64,000 nucleotides of DNA, from the NCBI RefSeq assembly GCF_022539315.1, contig NC_066316.1:62353994-62417993 (forward strand), in the 5' to 3' direction. Source of the DNA: Serinus canaria. Lineage: Eukaryota; Chordata; Aves; Passeriformes; Fringillidae. The stretch's first letter is position 1, and the number at the start of each line of letters is the position of its first letter. The position numbers were made by a program, and so were the translations under genes. The notes under the pieces are model-generated. The model was not told where the DNA came from and ran no database searches. It saw only the letters and a list, made by a program, of their open reading frames with translations. Positions 40,221 through 53,135 of this stretch are shown one piece after another.

Positions 40221-40749
40221 TTAACTAAGAACAAAAAAGCACCTTATAACATGTGTCTGTTTTCTAGCCCAGAAATCTGATTTTTAGCCAATTCCACATC
40301 TCCCTGTTTTTCTATGTTTATGCAAATAAGCAGGAAGGGAGACCTTTCCTCTTTCCCTGTACAACATCTGCAAAAAAGTTCTGCAGAAGTCTGAATTTTG
40401 GGTTTTGTGGGCACACAGGACATAAAAATAGTGATGATCAATATTAGGTCCCCATGTTAAAGATGAGAAAGAAATAGTGAAATAAGAGCTTGTAAGTCCT
40501 TAAAAAATTCTCTGGATTTTCTTGTCACTCTGACTACTCTTTTTCTCAATTGTGAACAGCTTGTAGTTTGCTATGTAATATGGAATCAGTCTCCAATCTG
40601 CATACAACCAAGCAACAAACCCAAAAAACACGAATAGAATTTCTTCTTCTGCACAACAGTAGGTACCAAAACAAAGAAAATATATAAAGTGTGCTAAAAA
40701 AATGAGTGTTTACAAAAGCCTGTGAAGTCCTAGTTGTACACGATGTTCT

Positions 40750-40942
40750 TCCTCTTCTCTTCTCTTCTCTTCTCTTCTCTTCTCTTCTCTTCTCTTCTTT
40801 CTCTTCTCTTCTCTTCTTCTCTTCTATCTCTTCTCTTCTCTTCTCTTCTCTTCTCTTCTCTCTCTTCTCTTCTCTTCTCTTCTCTTCTCTTCTCTTCTCT
40901 TCTCTTCTCTTCTCTTCTCTTCTCTTCTCTTCTCTTCTCTTC
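40750..40942. repeat. (TTCTC)n pentanucleotide microsatellite
   Basis: About 193 bp of CTTCT units carry a few phase breaks near 40800, 40825 and 40862. The + strand is nearly pure pyrimidine. Frames reading through it on both strands (Ser/Leu/Phe or Arg/Glu/Lys repeats) are artefacts. It is a long homopurine-homopyrimidine tract capable of triplex formation inside TRDN intron 1. Confidence 0.97.
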
Positions 40943-42964
40943 CAAAGTTCCTTCTCTTTTAGGGTATACTTTATTTAAGTAAATATAAATTAAGCATGAG
41001 CTACATTAACACACTTTAAATCAGAATATGCTGTTTATTCTGCAGACAGAGAAATGAAGGTGCAGAGTTCATGCTCCTCATTGAAGAACTGCATCCGGTC
41101 TTAAAGTTTAGGTTGTAGAAGCATGTTGTAACATTCAGAAACTCCAGGGTTTTTTTAAAGCATATTTTAATATAATAGTTGTCTCAGTAGTTTCCTCACT
41201 AAAACAATTTTCTTTTTTTCTGTTGTCTATAAGGAATATACTAGTGAGACCCACGTTCCCATAGACTGAACTGGTTCAAGTTAGTGGAAATGAAAACTCA
41301 GAAAATTTTAATAGATTCAGCTTTCACAGAATACATACTCTATACTCCATTTTTTGAAGATAACATTCAAAGCTATTTTCCTATCTTGCTCCTATTTTTA
41401 TTCCACTTTTGGTGTTTACTGTAAACTCTTTTACATTTGCCAACTTGTTGAATATTTCCAGTCAATGCCTTTGAAATAGCCTTTGTTGCTATTACTAATA
41501 ACAAAATTCTTGTTGTCTTTAAGGTTTTTGTAGAGAATAATTTCACTTTGTCTGAATATATAAGTCTTCAAAAAGTAGATGTTGTCTGCATGAAATTTGC
41601 TAAAACTCTGAATTTGGTTTTGGAAAAGATTCACCTGTTTTCAGCCACAGTCAGGACTGTCTATGTTGGCTTTCAATCTTTCCACTTCTTCCATGCCTTT
41701 CATTATTTTAATTGAAAGAAACAAGGTTTCCTGCCACATTAAATGTAGAAATATTATCTTTTATTCTCACAATGATTGAATCACTTTGAATAGAACTAGA
41801 ACTGTTGTGGTGTCTCATCAGCTGAAAAAGAACAGTACATATTCTATGTGAAAAAGCACATATTTTGAGTCTTTTATTAATATTTAGTACCCTTTTGATT
41901 TATTTTTTGTTGAAGAAACATAACTTTTGTTTTAGCTTTACAACTTACTTAAATGTCAGGGCCAAGAAGAGGGAAGATAAGGGAATAGTAAATTATTCTT
42001 CGGTGACTTTATAACTAGAATTTAATGAAGACTTTTTTTTGGACATAGATATTAATAATGTGAACTTCCAAACATACAGACTATTAATTTTCTGTGGATC
42101 TCTTGTACAAATATCATTTAAATGGCTTCTATGCCTCTGAAGGTATCATCAGAATTTATTCTGTATAAAAGTCACCTGCCAAAATATCCACTATATGAAT
42201 CTGCAAATGCTTCAACAGTCTATTTCTTTTTAATCTATGCTTCTTTCTGAAAATAGTAGCTTCTGACTAAAGGTGATGTGAACTGAAGGATCAGTTTGGA
42301 CAGAAATACAGAAATGATACAAATCATGCCACTGTTTCTCCATGACAATTAGATCTTACATTTTTTTTATACGTGCAGATTTGTTATCAACATTTTCAAT
42401 ACTTGATCATGGGAATGGTGACTTTAACAAGCCCTTGATGTCTAATGGTGCTCTATGTTCATTTGTGTAGTGGTTTTCCAAGGGAATAGCACTCTCTAAA
42501 GAGTAAATTCCAAAGAGACTTCTTGTTTTGCAGTGCTCCAGGTCTGAACATTTGCAAATGGAGTGAAGACCACCTAATTTACGCATGTCTATTTGTGGTC
42601 AGGGAAAATGTTACAGCTCTCTCTCAGAACACCTATCTCATGGATGTCCCTTTAAAACTAACACTGCTCCTGTCCTGATCAGCAAGATGAATAAAAAGAA
42701 ATTGTTGATCTGGACTGTTGTTCAGGTTCGGCTGTATGTGAGGCTGATGTCTCATTGTCACAGTTTCCAGTGATGTAAGAACCATAAAAACACTTAAGCT
42801 TTGCTCCACTTACCTCTCAGAAGTACACTGCCTGTTCAGGTCCTGAGGAGTGCACAGGATGCTGTGCAATATGGAAGTAAAGTTCTTTAAGATCATCCTA
42901 TAGAGTTATTCCACAGTCCCTACATAACACTTGGCCAAAAGTCTAAATAAAGCACGATCTTAAA

Positions 42965-43073
42965 CAAAACCAAAAAACTCCAAACCAACCAAACAACCAA
43001 ACAAACCAATCAACCAAAAAAAAAAAACAAAACCAAAACCCACCAAACCAAAAAAACTACAAACCAAACCCAG
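42965..43073. repeat. A-rich (CAAA/CCAAA)n tract
   Basis: About 110 bp consist of A runs separated by C or CC, with a block of about 13 A. It is low-complexity, with essentially no G or T, and may descend from a retroposon tail. Confidence 0.9.
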
Positions 43074-43772
43074 AAAAATAATTAGTACAATGTCTTTTGA
43101 CCTTCATTTATTTCATATTGGGAATGCTACTTATTACTCATTCAATTATATTAGATACATCTTTGTATTGTTGTCTTCCACAGTAAGAGAATTATGCATC
43201 TATTAAAGCATTGTGAATGTATTGTAGCTCTGGGGGCATGGATTGTGTTAGTGAAAGGAAGATTATCAGCTACATGACCATAAGAATATAGTAAATGTAA
43301 GCTGTAAGGCTGAAATATTGACTGTAAAGTAAATGTTAATTTTCAATAGATGTGAAAGTATGCATTTTTATTTATTAGCAGTTACATTATAACAGCTGAA
43401 GCTGCACTCTATTGATATAATAGAAAAGGAAATTAATAAAGAAAGGTTAGGTGATGAATAGGCCTTTGACTAGAATACAGCAGCCAGCAAAATCTTGCAA
43501 ACATGTAGGCAGAATAACTAAGTCACTCTCAAAAGCTTTATTAAAAATTTAGAAAGGAACATCAACTTATGCTGTAAAGGACATCTCTATGTCTTTTCAT
43601 TATACTGGCAAATTTATGAGTTGAAACTGCTGTACTAATACTAAAGAAATATCAAGACAATTGCTTGAAAGTTTATTGAAATTAAAAAGTAGCAGTAGCT
43701 TAGGTATTCTTAAAATCCAAGCAGGAAATGTTCGAGGAACTTTATACATATGCTGAATGTGTAGAAAAAGCT

Positions 43773-44159
43773 TGTCACTGACATGTTTTATGAAAAATCC
43801 TTTCCTTAGATTTTTCCCCTCCTGAGAAACTGAGAGGCCTCAGGAACAAACTGTAAACAATTCTTATCTGCTGCTGTGGAATGCAACAGGGGGAATCTCT
43901 GATTGACCTCATCAGGCTGTTTCCAATTAAGAGCCAATCACAGTTCACCTGTCCGGTCGGTCTCGGTCTGAGAGAAGACCTTTGTTATTCATTCCTTTTC
44001 TATTCTTAACTTAGCCTTGTAGTGAGATCCTTTCCTCTATTCTTTTAGTATAGTTTTAATATATTATCTATGATATAATAATAAATCAAGCTTTCTGATA
44101 CATGGAGTCAACTTTCTCGTCTCTTCCCTCATCCTGGGACCCCTGTGAACAAGACCACA
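43773..44159 (+). mobile_element. Solo LTR of an endogenous retrovirus with 6-bp target duplication
   Basis: The 387-bp element begins TGTCAC and ends CCACA, the TG...CA ends required of retroviral LTRs. It is flanked by AAAGCT on both sides (43767-43772 and 44160-44165). A polyadenylation signal AATAAA lies at 44080-44085, near the right end as expected for the R region. From recall, the sequence (GGAACAAACTGTAAACAATT, CAGTTCACCTGTCC, TTTCTGATACATGGAGTC) resembles a common songbird LTR family. A 6-bp duplication is usual for ERVK/beta-like elements. No gag, pol or env lies beside it, so it formed by recombination between two LTRs. It could supply a promoter or an early poly(A) site within TRDN intron 1. 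Confidence 0.88.
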
Positions 44160-45489
44160 AAAGCTTAAAAAAAAACCTGAAGAAGACAACTATACTCATG
44201 GGAAGCCTGTGTTGTGTTTAATGTAGAGGAGCAGAAAGCCAGAAGTTGGGACATTCCCACTGCTTCTTTTTTCAGAATGAAAATAATGTGGCTTTGCAAG
44301 GAGTGTGAACTGGAGGGGAGATAAATATTAAAACAGTAGGGGCAACTAAATCCAGATTTAAAAATCTATAAAAATACTCAAAATATAATTCCACAATTTG
44401 AATATGACGCGGGACTATGTGAAGATTTAATAAATAGAGAACATTATATGGACATGGGTGAGCATAATTAGAAAACTTGTGAACAAGGACAGGTTGTTTG
44501 GGTCACAATACCAGCTACCATCTCTATTTCATCCATGTGAAACAAAAAGAAATTTCCTGTCAGATGGAAACCATTTTTTTGGGACAAAATCAGGACAAAC
44601 ATGCATGTTCATGATTGAACTTCAGGCATAGGTATGCAACTTTGTTCTTGTCTTCTCCTATCCAACCAGCAGTCAGAGAGCAAAGCACAAAACAAGGAAG
44701 GTCAAGGCAAGATGCCAGGAACATTACAGAGATCCTGCAGGAGTCTGATGTTCATGCAAGGCGCTCAGGCTGGGTAGAAACTTTGCAGCACCTGCTGTTA
44801 CTGTGGGCTAGGAATACTGCAGCTATATGGATCTGCTCTACAGAGAATGTGGGGAGGTGTTACAGCTCATGAAGCATGGCTGAATGTTTTTGTGATGACT
44901 TTGTGCATGTTTACAGCAGATGCTAAAGATTAGTTGATTTAGACTCCATGGGAGGTAATAAGGAAACTCTCATTCCAACCAGGTCAAAATTTTTCCTTGA
45001 TGTAGTCCACTTTCAGTTCCAGTTAGCAATAATGACATTAAGGGTCCTCCTCAAGATGGTGGATTTTTTTTTTAACTTGAAATAAAAATCTTTTGAACTG
45101 TACTGAGGCAAAGCTTTAACATTATGAAAGCTTTCAGGACTGATCATGTCATTAAAACAAGTGGAAAGTTTTTCTTCTCATATCCTTGAGTATTGAGGAC
45201 TGCTCTGCTGAAGTCTTCTTACATTAATTAGTCTTCCACTGCCAAATTAGGCTGAACCCTATGTCTAACACTATAAAGCAGACACAGGAATTGAGAGAGC
45301 TAAGAACTTCAGAAAAATTCACATTGCACAAATATAAGGAAATGGATTCCTCATCCATACATAGGGAGAGAGTTGTTCAGAAAGAGGAACTCAGACATTT
45401 CAACACTTTTTTTCATTTTTATGCCAATGTTGACTAGAAAAGTGCAATGGCAGTCAATTAAAATTATTGATAAATTTGCATTCTATGCT

Positions 45490-45915
45490 GTTGAAGATTC
45501 TAGAGCACAAGCCTTATGAGGAGCACCTGAGGGAACTGGGGGTTATTTAGCCTGGAGAAAAGGAGGCTCAGGGGAGACCTTATAGCTCTTTAAAACCCCC
45601 CCAAAAGGAGGCTGTAGCCAGGTGGAGTTTGGTCTCTTCTCCCACGTAAAAAGCAATGGGATGAGAGGAAATGGCCTTAAGATTTGCCAGATGAGATTTA
45701 GGTTGGATATTACGAAAAAAATTCTTTGTGGAAAAAGAGGTTAACTACTATAACAGGTTGACCCAGAGAAATGGTGGGGTCACCATACCTGGAGAACTTT
45801 AAAAGTTCCGGGGGACACAGTCTGGTGATGGCCCTGGCAGTCCTCAGATTTAATGGCTGGGCTCTGGATAAACTTGAAGGTCTTTTCCAAAATAAAGGAT
45901 TCTCTGATTCCATGC
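45490..45915 (+). mobile_element. CR1 LINE 3' end, sense orientation
   Basis: About 425 bp match the CR1 3' region in order: CTTATGAGGAGCACCTGAGG, TTAGCCTGGAGAAAAGGAGG, GGGGAGACCTTATAGCTC, GGAGGCTGTAGCCAGGTGGA, TTTAGGTTGGATATTACG, GGTGGGGTCACCATACCTGG and AAGGTCTTTTCCAAAATAAA, ending near GATTCTCTGATTCCATG. It is 5'-truncated and non-coding. Divergence between repeats suggests it is old. Minus-strand frames at 45710-45989 are shadows of it. Confidence 0.93.
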
Positions 45916-48900
45916 TCTGACCAAAAATGTGCAGTTTGAATTTCTTTTCTAGAACTTGGAAGCTTATACGAAGATAATCTTACAAACATGTCTCAGTAGA
46001 CAATAATTTTTACTTCCCATAAGCTGTTAATTAATGCATTCTTCCTGGTTTGGGTTTTGTGTTTAGAAGCTTAATGCATGTAGGGTAAAGAAAAATTTTA
46101 GACATAGTCTATATGGATAGATTTTTAAACTAACTCATCTTCTGCTTTAGTATCTTTTCATTGAGACAATATTTTTATATTATCTGTCACTGAATAAGGA
46201 CTGTTAATAAAGTTTCAAGGACTGTTAGCCTACAAGTAAAACTTTCATGTGAATAATTTTCAAAATTAAGATGGCACTTCTCTGAGACACTTAACAACTA
46301 AACCATAAATCTAATTTTTTCCTCTCCTGAGGCCTAAATCTTATACTAAAAACATCCTTCTTGATTATATATTTTATATGCATAAATTTTTACGTTTTCA
46401 AAGACATAGAGAAAAAGCTATATTATTTAATTTTATAATTCAGCAAATTTATACTGAAAAAATGGATATATTCACATTAGGAATTTGTTCTGTATTACTA
46501 TTCACAAGTTTTTGCTTACTGAAAAAATCTATTTTTTTTTCATTTCTTTATATGAAGATTAATAATACTGAAGGTTATGGCATATGTGCTTAAAAAAAAT
46601 TGGGATTTTTTTCTACTCTTTCAGATGTAAAAATGAGTTAACATCTTTTGTAGGAAACAGGAAAACCTAGAGTAATAATCAGTTGATAACTGCCAATTCT
46701 TTCTCTGTAAATCACAAAAGTTTTATAAAACCATTATCATACACCAGAAAAAAACTAAGCAAAGAGAATATCCTGCCCTATAATATACAACAAAAAAAAA
46801 GTACTTTATTAAACTTACATTTCTTTATATGTTTCATGCATATTCCCATGGCTATCAAATGACTTAGATGGCATTTCATGTTTGAATTGAAATAGAAATT
46901 GGAATTTCACTCACAGTTTGGAAATGAAACAAATAGCCTTTTTAGGTCCACACATCAAACTGTTCCTTTTCAAGTATTCATTTTTGCAAGAAATCTTCTT
47001 AACAGACACCCAAAAGCTGAATTTGCATTCCATAGTTTCTTTTACCAAGTAATAGTGGAGAGTTGTTGAACTGCACTTGTGCATTGATTTTAACCCAGAC
47101 TTTCCTTTAATTTCAAATTTTATTTTAAATGCCACATGAATATCTCACTTCCTAATGGGGAATATTTCTAGGAATTATTGTAAACATTGGCTTAATTTCT
47201 GGAGCCAGATAATGGAGGCAGCTAATCACTTCTTGCATTTATCACTAAGTTAGAGACCCAAATTTCCTATTTACGTGGTCTTTCTTATAACATCTTGAGG
47301 TCTTTGTTATAATGTTTTGTCTACTCTGCAGAGGTCTGAAGAGGTGTGATAGGAAAATTCAAATGGTAAATCTCTATCCCCTTATAATAAATGAGTTTGG
47401 GACCTGATATCCAGGTCACAGACACATGAGTCCCTAAACCAACATTTAGGTTATTCATTATGTTTCTAAGGCTCTCTCTTGCTTGTTTTTTTTTTTCTTT
47501 TTTGGAATGTAACAGTGTGAAAATTATCAATATTATATGTTCTCTGGACTTAGGTATGGTTACAGGACAGATTCATTAATAGTCTCACTTGTTGTTAATT
47601 TACTTGTGGCTAAAACTCAGATGTTGCCAGCAATTTCTAAAGGCTAATCATAACCTCGTACTGCAGAGAGGCATTGATTGATTTGGGCTGGCAGGAGGGA
47701 GGATGCAGAGAATGGGTACAGTTGCTGAAGGAATTTTGTTTTTTCCTCTGGTAGCCTTCAAAGAATCCTCAATTTTCTTGGTTTTTTTCAGTGACATGAG
47801 GTTCCACAAAAACATCTGCATAGGGAGAAAAAGAGAAAAGAAAAGGTACCTAGGGCTCTGTACCTGTACATGAATATTATGTAGTGATTTTTCTCACTAA
47901 ACTTACATTGAGAATTTTTTCACATATTCCAAAACTTATTCAGAGTATATTCCTGAGTAAAATTGATTAAAGTATGGATAAATTATGGTAGCCAGTTCAG
48001 GAATGGATCTCAACAATCTCAAAAATATCCCATTTTTCCAGATTACTTAATACTGATTTGAAATAAAGTTTTCTTCTAAGATGTGATCATCTAAGACTCT
48101 ATTAAATAAATCTTTGTAAAATAGTGTAAGGATTTCTCAGCTCTTGAGGATTTCAGAATACATGTTAGATGACAGGTGTGTTGTGAATATGAACCCTCAA
48201 CAAAGATCAACTGTTCTCACTGTGACAGCATATCCTACATGTCTCAGCTGCCCTTAGAGGTCATGCCTTTTTCCAAACAAAGATTAGAGATTAAAAATAT
48301 TATTAATTTAGTCTATCAAGGTTAAACTTCCACTTTAAATTACAATTTTAGGAATTGTTATTACAAAAATAAAATTATGAAACACACCATTAATTATTCA
48401 CCTAAATGCTGAATTCTATTTGTCTGTGTCAGTTTAAGATCCCTCCTGTGTCTTCAAATTGAAAGAATATTTCCCAAAGGATTTTTTCCGATCAAAAACA
48501 GAAGAAAATTTAAAAAATAAACCAACCCAAACCCAAAGCCTTCAGATGAACCATTTCTATGATTGCCACTGCTTCCTAGAATTCTTTTCTTACACTGAAT
48601 ATAAAGAGCATATCAGAAATAATTTAGAGTTTATATTTTAAGGTATAAAATACTATAGGAATAGGATAAGAATATAACTTTAAAATCCAGTTTCAGAAAA
48701 CCTAATTTCCCTGGTATTTAGGTGCCTATGCTGTGGGCTTGCCTTTAGCTATTCTGTAAATATACAGATGGAGTACTCTTGCATTTATTTGAGAATAACT
48801 CCCTGAAAGAAGATAAACCTTGGTTCATCTGTTTACTATAGCTAACTACTCTCTCTTGGGAAATTGGTTATACTATTTTGTAAGCAACGGAAGTTCTCTG

Positions 48901-49078
48901 CAGCAGCTCGCTTTCAGTTTTCTCTCTCACTGACAGGATGACTTATAATGTAGCTGCAAATTGCCATGTACAGGTGAGATCTAACAGTGACATAGATGGC
49001 TAACCTGCCACAAGCACTTATTTTAGTTTTCCTCTTCTGTCAGATGAGAATTTTTTGCTCCAATTATTAATAAAGTTT

Positions 49079-49099
49079 TCTCTCTCTCTCTCTCTCTCT
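49079..49099. repeat. (TC)n dinucleotide microsatellite
   Basis: Ten and a half uninterrupted TC units. Confidence 0.95.
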
Positions 49100-49616
49100 G
49101 TATAAATATATAAATATGTGTACTATATAACTTACCATTGCAATTTCTGTTGTTTGCCAAAATACCTTTATCTTCTGTCTCTGGTAAATGACCTGCAACC
49201 AAGTTTCCTCAGTATGTCTTAAGAGTATTTACATTCAAACTGTGGATGTGGTGAACTCCATATTTAAGTGCTGTAGTGACTGGGTAGCTCCATATGGAAG
49301 ACTTGTCAGATTTGCACCATCATTTGCAGAGAGTATAGTAAATTATTGTTAGAACTACTTTTGTTTTCAGAATCCGTAAATGCTAGTACATTAAGACATA
49401 TAAAATTGGTCCAACCTTCACAGTCATGTTAGCTTGAAATAAAAGAAATCAAGCAAATAATCATATTTAATATTCCTCAATACACTTATTTGAGAGAAAA
49501 TAGTAGTTCCATCAGAGGAAGCACAGATCTGGAATTGTCTTTATAGAATTTCTTTGTACTGGTAGACTTGTCCAGAATGAAGATAAGCGTGTGGAACCTT
49601 ACTATTTATTCTAGTA

Positions 49617-49706
49617 AGTTTCATTATTTTTTAGGACTGTCATCCTAAAAAATAATGAAACTACAGATGAGAACAGAAGAAAACTTTTTTTACAGATGAG
49701 AACAGA
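49617..49706. repeat. Perfect 20-bp hairpin followed by a 16-bp direct repeat
   Basis: Arms 49617-49636 and 49643-49662 are exact reverse complements over 20 bp with a 6-nt loop (CTGTCA). Directly after, TACAGATGAGAACAGA occurs twice (49662-49677 and 49691-49706), 29 bp apart. Together they look like products of local replication slippage or template switching. The hairpin lies in TRDN intron 1 on the transcribed strand, so it would be present in the pre-mRNA. Confidence 0.93.
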
Positions 49707-52146
49707 TTAATTTTTTTCAACAATAAAAAATAAGTCAATGTTTTTTTTCTAATCCCTTCTGAATATTTCAAGGATGTGTAAAGTTGAGTTTCCAAAATCC
49801 AGTAACAAGGGGGCTGCACACAGTGCTGTGGCTTCAGAAGGTCTACTGCTATTTAGAGATAAATGGCAATCGTTTTCCTCCAACTTTCATTTTGACATTT
49901 TAAAAGATAAGATGTACCTCTCAGCTTATATCTGCTCAGAAGTGTGTCTAAATATCCCTTTGGCATCTCTTTCTGAAATGTCAGATTGCTAAGATGAACA
50001 GGAAGGTAAAACTTTTTACTGTTTCAGAGCACCAATTTATTTCCGAAGAAAGGAAGGTATTTCTACCAGTCAATAAAAAAATTCAGATGTGGAACCAAAC
50101 AAATAATGGATTTTTCAGGCTGCTGTTAGTTTAGGATTGAGCGCTCAGAATTCAGTTGTGTTCTTATCTCATCTGCATCCTGAGAAGCTAGAAATGAAAC
50201 ATTTGATTTTTTCAAGAAACACATTTCTAAGACAATGTAAAAAACGTATCAAACTGAAGAGATACTTAAAAGGGAAAATTTTAAATTTCCAACTTTCAGA
50301 TCATGAAAAGGTGAAATCTGGTCCCTTTTGGAAAAGAAGCAGCTCAGTGTCCCTTTTCCATATCTTAGAATCTAGCTTAAACTGCAGTAAATTACATTTC
50401 TCTTGTTATTATTAATTGCACATCCTCCAGTTTTGATTTTATAAAATTTTTATTATTATTCATTCCTGTGGTCTGCTAAGGTCTCAAGAAATTATTGCAA
50501 AAAATGATATAGTTGTAATTAAAATCTGTAAAATTTCACAATAAAAATTATTTAAACCTGGTCTTCAGGTCTTCCCTTATTGTTATTTCTAAAATAATTT
50601 CAGGTATGAATTATTGCAGATAGGTTCACCATATGACCAGTCATATAAGACTAACAGCACAGAAGATCTTTTAATTACTACTAATGCCTTCTTTGTCTGA
50701 GGTACTGGAATAATCAGAATAATAATAATGTAAAAGCTTGCTGCAATGCATATGCACACAGGAAACAATCCCACAGAGCAGAAGGTTAAAGCTCATATCA
50801 GCCTAATGTTCTTTAGAAGCAATTTGGAGTGAAGAAATTTTTACACTTCCTTGCTAAGTTATAAGACAAGATTTCTTCTGCTTAATTTGAAGAGTCAACC
50901 AATGCTGTACTAGAGTATGAAATTCAAACATGTAAGGAAAGATGAAAATTCAGCTCCAGATCTCTGAAGTTCAACTTTTAGTGTGATTTAGGGTTCATTT
51001 TGTATGAACTTTCAATGGGATGTAGACACCTAAATCCTTCAGATATCTGCTGACCTAACCAGGCCCTCTGAAGACAAAGGTTAGAAGTATGTCAGCTGAG
51101 AGGGAGTTAACTTATTTTACTGCTGATTGTATTTTAAAGCCCAGTGTAATTTAGATCTGGCTGAAATTGCTTTTTATTTTCCCTACTTGAAGTTCTCAGA
51201 CTGTTTCAAGACATCTGCACAAAAAGTAGATATTCATATGTAAGTTATTTAATCCTGCATTTCCTAAGTTGGCCTATTCCAGAACAAGAAACAACTAGTA
51301 TTGATATTTCTTCAACAGGACCCAGTGATGCATTCCTGAAAAATCAAGTTTCTTTCCTGCAGGGGAAATCTGATTGGAGCAAAGAAACCTTTTTGCAGTT
51401 ATGTATACTTTTTCCTTTCCAAAATCTTCCAGTTATCTTTTTTTATCAGTTACATTGTTTGCTAGAACAAATTCCAGGTGTGCTTCCCAGAATTTCTTCC
51501 CTACTACCCTGCTCCATTCTCTGAGATTTTCTAGACAAACCATCCTCTATTGCTCCAGCTTGAATTTCTCTCCTTGATCAGTAGGGAGATGAAGTCCAGA
51601 TTTCCTTCAGGGAATTCTGACTCCTTTTGTACAGCAAAGATCCAAATCTATCATTTGAATGTGCATGGCAAGGAGTTAACCACATATGTCAACTTCTTAC
51701 ATGAGGTACAACCAATCTTTATATACACAAAAGTTTTCTTTAGATATTTGCAGCTGTCCTCAGGGAAAAAATATTAGATACATGCATTCAAATAATTTTA
51801 GCAGATGAAAAATGAAGGTCTGAAAGTATCTTGTCTTTTTCAGCAGCCACTGTTGAGGAAAAAGTTTTGTTGTAAATGCTTAGACTCTGCCCAGCCAATA
51901 TACTTGCTCAGCCTTCAGGGAAATGAAATTAAAAAAATTCCTGAGCCAGAGATTGTATCTTCATATTCAAAAGTCCTTATTCCTTACATGCAGTTGTCCA
52001 GTCCCTACTGCAACCTGGTTGTACATCACTGGAAAGTAATTTTCTGATCATACAGCTATGGAGGTTTTCTAGTTAGCATTAATTATTTTCAACTGAGATC
52101 CTTTACTTTTTTCCACATAGCCCATAGTAGTGTACTGCATCCACAC

Positions 52147-53135
52147 TGAGTTTTCATGGAAAGATTTTGGTAGTGGGGGAGGATACAGAGTTAGTTCTTG
52201 AATGAAGTTGCCAGAAGCTTCCCCCATGTTGGACAGACCCAATTTCTTATGGCCCCAAGATGGACCCACCACCGTGATGGATTCTATCATGATGAGAGTA
52301 CCACCTCTGAGATAAATTATTTAGGAAAGGGAAAAATAAAAAAACTTCAGCCAGAAAGAGGTGAGAGAAGAAGTGAGAGGAACAGCTCTGCAGACTGCAA
52401 GGTCAATGACGGAGAAGGTGTCCCAGACACTGAAGCCCAAAGTGCAGCCCATGGTAAGGCAGGCTGGCTCCCTGCAGTCCTACAGGGGAGCAGGTATTCA
52501 CCTGCAGCCCCTGGAGGACTCCACACCAGAGTAGGTGTGTGTCCACATGAGGCTGTGAGCCCATGGGAATCCCATGCTGGAGCAGCTCCTGGCAGAAATG
52601 TGACCCTCTGGGGAATCAGTGTTGGAGCAGCCTTTTCCTGAATGACTGCACCCCCAAGAAGGGACCCACCCTGGAGTAGTTTGTGAAGAACATCCCACAG
52701 GAAGGCATCAAGCTGGAGAAGTTCATGGAGGATTGTCTCCTATGAGAGAGATCCATGCTGGAGAAGGGAAAGAGTTCGAGTCCTCCCCCTGAGGAAAAAA
52801 TGTGGCAGATACAGCATGTAATGAACCAACTGACCACAACCCCCATTCCCTCTGCCCCTGCACCTCTGCAGGGAGGAGGTAGAGAAAATTTGAAATGAAA
52901 TTAAGAGAGTGGCTGAAAGATTTAGATTATGTTTCTAATTACCTGTTCTGATTGATTCAACTAATTTCCTGAAGTCTGGCCTATTTTGCCCACGATGATA
53001 ACTGGTGCCTGATTTCTTTCTGTTCCTATCTCAACCCATGAGCCTTTTCTTATATTGTCTATCCACTGTCTAGGGAAGTAGAGAAGTATTACAGCTTTGG
53101 TAAGCACCTGGCATCCAGCCAGGGTCAACCCACCA
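52147..53135 (+). mobile_element. Long (about 1 kb) ERVL-type LTR, solo
   Basis: The segment has a strikingly higher G+C content than its surroundings and the block order I recall for long avian ERVL LTRs: GGAAAGATTTTGGTAGTGGG, GAAGCTTCCCCCATGTTGGA, several imperfect repeats of a unit with (G)GGACCCA...CTGGAG (about 52520-52770), CCTGAGGAAAAAATGTGGCA, ACCACAACCCCCATTCCC, GGAGGAGGTAGAGAAAATT, TTTTGCCCACGATGATAACT, CTATCTCAACCCATGAGCC and GCACCTGGCATCCAGCCAGG. The right end is GGTCAACCCACCA at about 53135. The left edge is approximate and no target duplication was established. It shares CTATCTCAACCCATGA-type sequence with the LTR at 3.8-4.2 kb, indicating a related group. No internal retroviral genes are present. 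The 147-codon frame at 52198-52641 is an LTR artefact. Confidence 0.85.

Noticed and set aside
40706..40982. Overlapping frames on both strands, Ser/Leu/Phe-rich or Arg/Glu/Lys-rich, resembling low-complexity proteins
   Set aside because: They are translations of the (TTCTC)n array and have no gene signals.
45710..45989. Minus-strand frames of 67 and 69 codons
   Set aside because: They are antisense to a CR1 3' untranslated end.
52198..52846. 147-codon plus frame and minus-strand frames of 66-76 codons
   Set aside because: They lie inside the ERVL-type LTR and reflect its GC content; LTRs of this kind carry no gene.
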